From positions 186,001 through 250,000 of the forward strand of contig JAYXKI010000018.1 in NCBI GenBank assembly GCA_037892935.1: a DNA stretch of 64,000 nucleotides. The letters are read 5' to 3'. Below, piece after piece: positions 59,022-64,000 of this stretch (its first letter is position 1; every line of letters starts with the position of its first letter). The DNA is from Phlebopus portentosus (Eukaryota > Basidiomycota > Agaricomycetes > Boletales > Boletinellaceae). The notes under the pieces are model-generated. The model did no database searches. It worked only from the letters and a program-made list of their open reading frames with translations, and was not told the DNA's origin. Both the position numbers and the translations under genes were made by a program.

Positions 59022-60687
59022 ATGCCAGCTCGTGCAAGCACGCACAGTTCCGTCAGGTTATCTTTTGCACACGAACCTCCACGAGTGTCTACGACCACAG
59101 AGGTTAGTATGAGGGGCCCAATACGCAAATTCAGCGTCGAGCTCCTGAGAAGGGGTACGAAACAGAACACCGACTCGGAAGAGCAAACGCAGAATTCTAC
59201 AAATACTCCAACTTTCAGTTCCAACGCCTCGAGTCTCAGGAACAGCGACAAAGAATGGGAAAGAGACAAGGAAAAGGATCGATCTAGCTCGCCAGCACGC
59301 ACAAGATCATCGTCCAGACCAAAGGACCAGGAGCGTCGGCCGTCGATTGACCGATGGAAAAAGGCATTGTTTTCCCAGGCTTCGAAGTTGCGTGTCACGC
59401 CTCGCGCGTCTCCGCTCGACGTTTCTCGCTCAACGACCAGCACAACTACCGTCGGCACTGCGGTGACTGCCACTACCCTTGCTTCGAGCGGAACCGCGAA
59501 AAAGTCGAACTTCACGACTGCTCGGGCTCCGAGCCAGACGCAAACGCCTCCACCTCTGACAAGGACAAACACTCCTTCATCGTTGAGTCTTAGCGGAAGT
59601 TTGAGCGGAAGCTTCAGCCTCATGTCTGCCGAACCGGATTTCCTTTCCCGCGAAAATGAGCTCCTGGGAGGGTCATTCTCCGGACCCGATGCAACCTCGC
59701 TGTCTGGTACCGGAGCTGGAGTAGGCGGAGTAGACATTGACTTAGACGCAGCTGCTTCAGCGTTTCCTGACATTTCTCTTGACGGAAGTGGTGATATTCC
59801 CATACCGACTCCGTCTGCTGCCCCTTCCCAAAAACCACTGGCTACAGGCCTGGGTGGCTTTGACGCATTTGAGAGTTCTGCACCGGCACCTGTGAGAGAG
59901 GTGAAGGTGACCGGGGATGACGAGATTGAGAGGTTTGAGGACCAGTTCCCCGATATTGGGCCTACCAGTCCGGTATGTCTACTGCTTACAAAGATGGAGT
60001 AAAGCTAATGGATACGACGGTTCTTGGCTTTTGTGTCTTGTCTGGTCTTTTAGCCGAAAGTATCTCCCTCTCTACCCAAACAGCCTACATTCGGTGCAAC
60101 GCCGACATTCGCTCCTCGCCCGCAGCCTTCGGCATTCACATCCACACCTATCCTTCAACAGCCCCTGCCGGATGAAGACGAGCCAGAGCCAATCAGGTAT
60201 GCTTTCGCTCTTTTCTTACTGTCCTTGTGATAGTTACAGAGACGACTGACGGCTAATGCAGAATTTGGCGCGAGAAGCAAGCTGAGGAGATGAAAAAGCG
60301 CGACGAAGCCTCTGCAGCTCGTCGTCAGGAGACAATCACGAAGGCTGAACGGTCTATCGACCAATTCTACGAAGAATACAACGCGAAGAAGGAACGTAAT
60401 ATCAAGGAGAACAAGTGCGTGATGTGCTTGCCTCAGCTCCAACCTCTAATCTCAATAAAAAATTACAATTCAGAATCCAAGAGCAAGAATATCAAGCCTC
60501 ACGTACAGATGCACTTTCAGCTGGTACGACATGGTCGCGGATTTGTGATTATGTGGATCTGCAGAACTCTCAGAGCAAGACGCTCGCCCGGACTGGACCT
60601 GGTACGACTGATTTGACGAGATTCAAGGAGGTGTTGCTTAGGTTGAAGAGGGAGGGTGATACTGCGCCGGGAGCGGCAGGGTACTGA
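59022..60687 (+). CDS. CLC1: Clathrin light chain, with long N-terminal open extension
   Basis: The C-terminal exons are a typical fungal clathrin light chain: IWREKQAEEMKKRDEASAAR and RQETITKAERSIDQFYEEYN (about 60265-60375, the heavy-chain-binding helix), then GTTWSRICDYVDLQNSQSKT and TDLTRFKEVLLRLKREGDTA ending PGAAGY at 60687. Upstream, the usual N-terminal part MSAEPDFLSRENELLGGSFS begins at 59622, which is the most likely start by family comparison. The same frame is open for a further 200 codons upstream to an ATG at 59022, as a Ser/Thr-rich stretch. Three introns are visible (after GPTSP, after EPEPIR and after IKENK). The protein coats endocytic and Golgi-derived vesicles together with the heavy chain. 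Confidence 0.9.
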
Positions 60688-61405
60688 AAGTAGCAATACT
60701 AGGCTTTAATGGCATACCGGACGTTGCGAATTTCCACTGCGAATTGCGTAGATTAGGATCCTTTAATTTATTTTCGACTTTCTTTTGGAGACCTTGGGTT
60801 TTGAACGTGATTCCTCTGGCCCTGGCCATCGGCTTTTAAGCTTCAGCAGCCGACACCAGAGACTTAATGGAACTGCCTGTAATCATTGCAGGACTCTGCT
60901 TCCGGAACAGATCAACCATAACGGCTGTAGCAGAAAGAATAGAAAGAGTGGCAGTTCTCCGTACATATAAGGTTGTTTGAGCGGTAGACCTTTTTCGGTG
61001 CGTATTTCATCACTCAGAAATATACAGTTCACTGATATCTATCAGCTTTTGATATTTCTTGATGCAGTCCGGTCCTCTGATAGGCCTGCCCTTCTCATGA
61101 TGGTGGTTTAGCGGAAAAGATGACGATCCCTCTAATTCTACGATATCAAACGTCCGAAAAACCTCGACTGGATGCATTTACTTCATAGCAAAAGTCGCAA
61201 GAAATCTCCAAGATTGGATCAAGAAAATAATGCACTTGTGAAATGTTAGTTTAGTTGCGACACTTATCCTGTATTACCCCTATCAAGGAGTTCAGCGCGG
61301 GCAAAACTGCGCCTTTCCGATTGCTGCGAAGTTCCGGTAGGCGTTAAGACATTACAATCCAATTTCTGTCTCCTTTGCTTTCGCCGTCGAGTTGCACGCA
61401 CTGCA
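60688..61405. other. Intergenic, no recognised gene
   Basis: No frame of interest. In particular, no NACHT or other NTPase motif is visible upstream of the WD40 frame, although relatives of that tail usually have one. Confidence 0.45.
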
Positions 61406-63130
61406 ATGCTTTATGGTTGGTATGGAGAAGTTGTACTCGGACCATTAGTAGGGCACACTGACCCGGTTATTTCCGTCGCCTTTTCTCGCGACAGTCTGCG
61501 ACTGGCATCGGGCTCCGATGACAATACAATTAGGATATGGGATGTGAAGAGCGAGAACCTTACTTTCGGACCTTACAAAGGTCACTCTCGGAGTATCCAG
61601 TCTGTCGCATTCTCTCCGAACGACAAACATCTCATCTCCGGCTCTGGCGATAGTACAATCAGAATCTGGGAGGTGGAAAGTGGAAGTGTCGTTTTCACTT
61701 TGGAAGGGCACCACAGGGGTGTAACATCGGTGACATATTCTCCTTGTGGGACCCGCATTGTCTCTGGTTCTTTGGACCAGTCGGTGATCGTCTGGAATGC
61801 TGAAAGTGGAGAGATCATTTCCGGACCTTTAGAGGGTCACACCAATATGGTTTTTTCAGTCGTGTGTTCAGTAGATGGAAGGTACATCGCATCGGGCTCA
61901 TGGGACAACACCGTCAGAATCTGGGATGCTACCACTGCGATTGTTAACTCAGAATCGCCAAGGCATACAGGTTTCGTCTTTTCCGTTGCGATTTCACCAG
62001 ACAGAAGTCGCATCGCGTCTGCTTCTGAGGACCGTTCCATCATAGTTTGGGATGCTCAGACGGGAGACCTCGTGCTTGGACCTCTTCTCGGTCACACGGA
62101 CAAGGTGACTTGCGTGGCCTTCACGCTAGCCGATTCGCATCTGCTGTCGGGTTCACCAGATGGGACGATAAGGATTTGGGACCCTTAGACAGGAGAATCT
62201 TTTTCTGTACCTCTGAAAGGATGCGCGGATGCTGTCGCTTGTATCGCCGTATCGCCGGACGGTGCGAACGTCGCCTGTGGTCATCAAGATGGTACGGTCG
62301 GAGTGTGGGGTACGGCGGACGGTGAACTTGTCGCTGGGCCATTTCACGGACATTCAGTAGATGTTAAGATAGTCGTTTTCTCGCCCAACGGCACGCGACT
62401 TGCATCGAGCTCGCAAGACGGGACAATAAAAGTCCTGGACACGGAAACTTGGGAGGCATTGTCCGGCTCTTTCATTGAGTACCCCAGCCCCGTGTACTCC
62501 CTCTGCTTCTCGCCAGACGGTTCGCAGGTTGCGTCTGGCTCGGATGATCGTACTGTCATGATCTGGAACACAGAGAACGGACGAGAGGTTGCTGGCCCAT
62601 TTCAAGGACACAAAGGCTCTGTCCGATCTATCCTGTTTTCGCGCGGCGGAGCATATATCATCTCGAGCTCTTGGTATAACACGATACAGGTCTTGGACGT
62701 GCAAAGCGGACTCGTTGTTTATGACTTCGACGGTCACATGGGACCCGTATATTCTCTTGCTTTGTCCCCTGACGGTCAGCGACTCGTCTCAGGCTCTGGA
62801 GATAATACGATCAGGATGTGGGACCTATCGGACGTTCTCCCTCCCTTATGGGGAGAAGCAAGCGACATCGAGTACAAGTCCTCGTCTTCATCTAGTAGCG
62901 GCGACAGGTCGGATTGGTTTCTGGACAGTGACGGATGGATAGTCGGTGGATCAGACCGAAGCGACTTACTGCTGTGGAGCCCCCCGGACCTCCGCAACAC
63001 GCTTTGTCGAGCTCGAAATACGGCCATATTTAGTTGTGATTTTTCCACTAGGCTTGACTTCACGGGAGCTGCTCTTGGGGAAATGTGGACGGAGTGTTTT
63101 AACCCTCTTCAGCCTGACACTAGGTCATGA
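61406..63130 (+). pseudogene. NLR-type WD40 repeat protein, 5'-truncated, one internal stop
   Basis: A single frame of 575 codons encodes about eleven WD40 repeats (for example GHTDPVISVAFSRDSLRLAS then DDNTIRIWDV; GHTNMVFSVVCSVDGRYIAS; GHKGSVRSILFSRGGAYIIS) and then a tail, GWIVGGSDRSDLLLWSPPDL to TGAALGEMWTECF. This tail is typical of the ends of agaricomycete NACHT-WD40 NLR-like proteins. The frame is broken once by TAG at 62186-62188 between repeats six and seven, and it resumes in the same frame directly after. The NACHT part is missing upstream. The NLR-like family is thought to act in non-self recognition. The first six repeats could be made as a short protein, but the layout suggests a pseudogene remnant. 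Confidence 0.75.
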
Positions 63131-64000
63131 ATTTGGTATTGATGTGTTCTTTAGATATGGGCCTGTAATTATTTCTGGGTTCACAGTAATATTGATCTTA
63201 TTATTATAAGACTTTTTGACAAAGAGTAGTATAGCGCCCGTAACAACACCAAATTCAATGTCGCGATAGCCACCTGCGACCAGTGTGCTAAATTCCAAGG
63301 TGCACATTTTTTTTTCTTTCGAATTCTGACCTCCGACTGTAGATCATTTACTTTACGTAACGCTGACACATACTTGAAATTCCGACGCGTGACGTAGACT
63401 TTCCCTTACTCTCAGCAGCCAGTACCAGTACCAGCCAGCAGTGCTGCTGCTAACCAATACTCTTTCCCCACGTCTATATCCTGTATCTATAAGCTGCGAG
63501 ACCTGGTTGGGAAGAACGCAAGTGCTGACCGAAACGTATGCGTCCGCCATCCGTCGTTAGCGTATGTGCATGGCGGTATGAGGCTAATAGTACATCGGTT
63601 GCTGCTCGCGTGGGGACATCGAAGACATGGTCTCCTCGACTCATATTCAGTCTCGGAGTTGGGGTAGACGGAAGGATTGATCGGTCTTCGAGGACGAGCC
63701 ATTTCCTTACGGGTGTCCGATGTGGTACCATGGATCCTTTGCGATTTCGTTCAGATACTTCGTCGGCTCTGGCTCAATTGTCGAAGCGTGGAATGGGAAG
63801 ATTTAGTGGAAGTTATGCCCTTAGGATGGGGAGTATAAAGAACTCACGCAGGTGCCTTTCTACGCAAAGCTCAAGCACGTCTGGGTCTTCAACCCCGCCA
63901 GCGAGCGCGCGATCTCTTTCTCCCAAAGACCTTCAGCACAAATCCGAGATTTCAACACGAGTATCAGAAGGCTCGGAACAAGAACACGAACAAAAGCAAT
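63131..64000. other. Right edge, unassigned open frames
   Basis: From about 63550 a plus-strand frame stays open to the end of the window and includes an ATG at 63730 (MDPLRFRSDTSSALAQLSKR). Minus-strand frames overlap it (63731-63474). A gene may extend past the right edge, but I cannot tell strand or family. Confidence 0.25.

Noticed and set aside
59009..59803. 264-codon minus-strand frame
   Set aside because: It is the antisense of the Ser-rich frame upstream of clathrin light chain. No splice or domain support was found.

Overview
The window looks like nuclear DNA of an agaricomycete (mushroom-forming basidiomycete) fungus. Genes are split by many short GT-AG introns of about 50-70 nt, and several families are typical of that group: two DUF6534 membrane proteins, one DUF6533 membrane protein, a NoxR/p67phox-type regulator and an NLR-type WD40 tail. 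All calls come from reading the sequence and joining exons by eye. No database search was run.

Left part (1-16600) is repeat-rich and gene-poor. It holds GC-rich diverged repeats (1-1400), a dead Tc1/mariner transposase (about 2640-3705, minus), a 5'-truncated and disrupted pseudogene of the nuclear-pore protein TPR/Mlp1 (about 5395-8830), an AT-rich stretch with a 22-bp minisatellite and a perfect inverted repeat (9600-10300), one apparently intact DUF6534 gene (10867-12627, minus), and several repeat blocks (15061-16250).

Middle part (16600-32600) has a small secreted protein (16657-17104, minus), the ubiquitin-like splicing modifier Hub1/UBL5 (18316-18726), a small inverted-repeat element with a TTA target duplication (19786-19921), an F-box/LRR-like protein (20680-22520), a second DUF6534 gene (23681-25450), a Zn2Cys6 transcription-factor gene broken by a 542-bp hAT-like element (26205-28732, minus), a membrane-anchored spermidine-synthase-like methyltransferase-fold protein (29256-31303), and convergent to it a four-helix membrane protein (31584-32522).

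Right part (36500-64000) is denser and mostly housekeeping: NoxR (36518-38632, with three apparent one-base deletions), a mitochondrial class III CoA-transferase (40879-42611, minus), an unassigned coiled-coil protein (43083-44379, minus), a second unassigned coiled-coil protein (45301-46399), Elongator subunit Elp1 (46770-51727), a DUF6533 membrane protein (52197-54066), two hypothetical genes (54484-55329 and 56548-57222), clathrin light chain with a long N-terminal open extension (59022-60687), and an NLR-type WD40 pseudogene with one internal stop (61406-63130).

The genes do not form an obvious pathway or cluster. The most informative signals concern mobile elements and decay: an insertion with complete terminal repeats and target duplication inside a regulator exon, a small family of TTA-flanked elements with inverted relics, and three decaying genes from families that usually expand or are essential (TPR/Mlp1, NLR-WD40, Tc1 transposase). 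I found no convincing previously undescribed multi-gene system.
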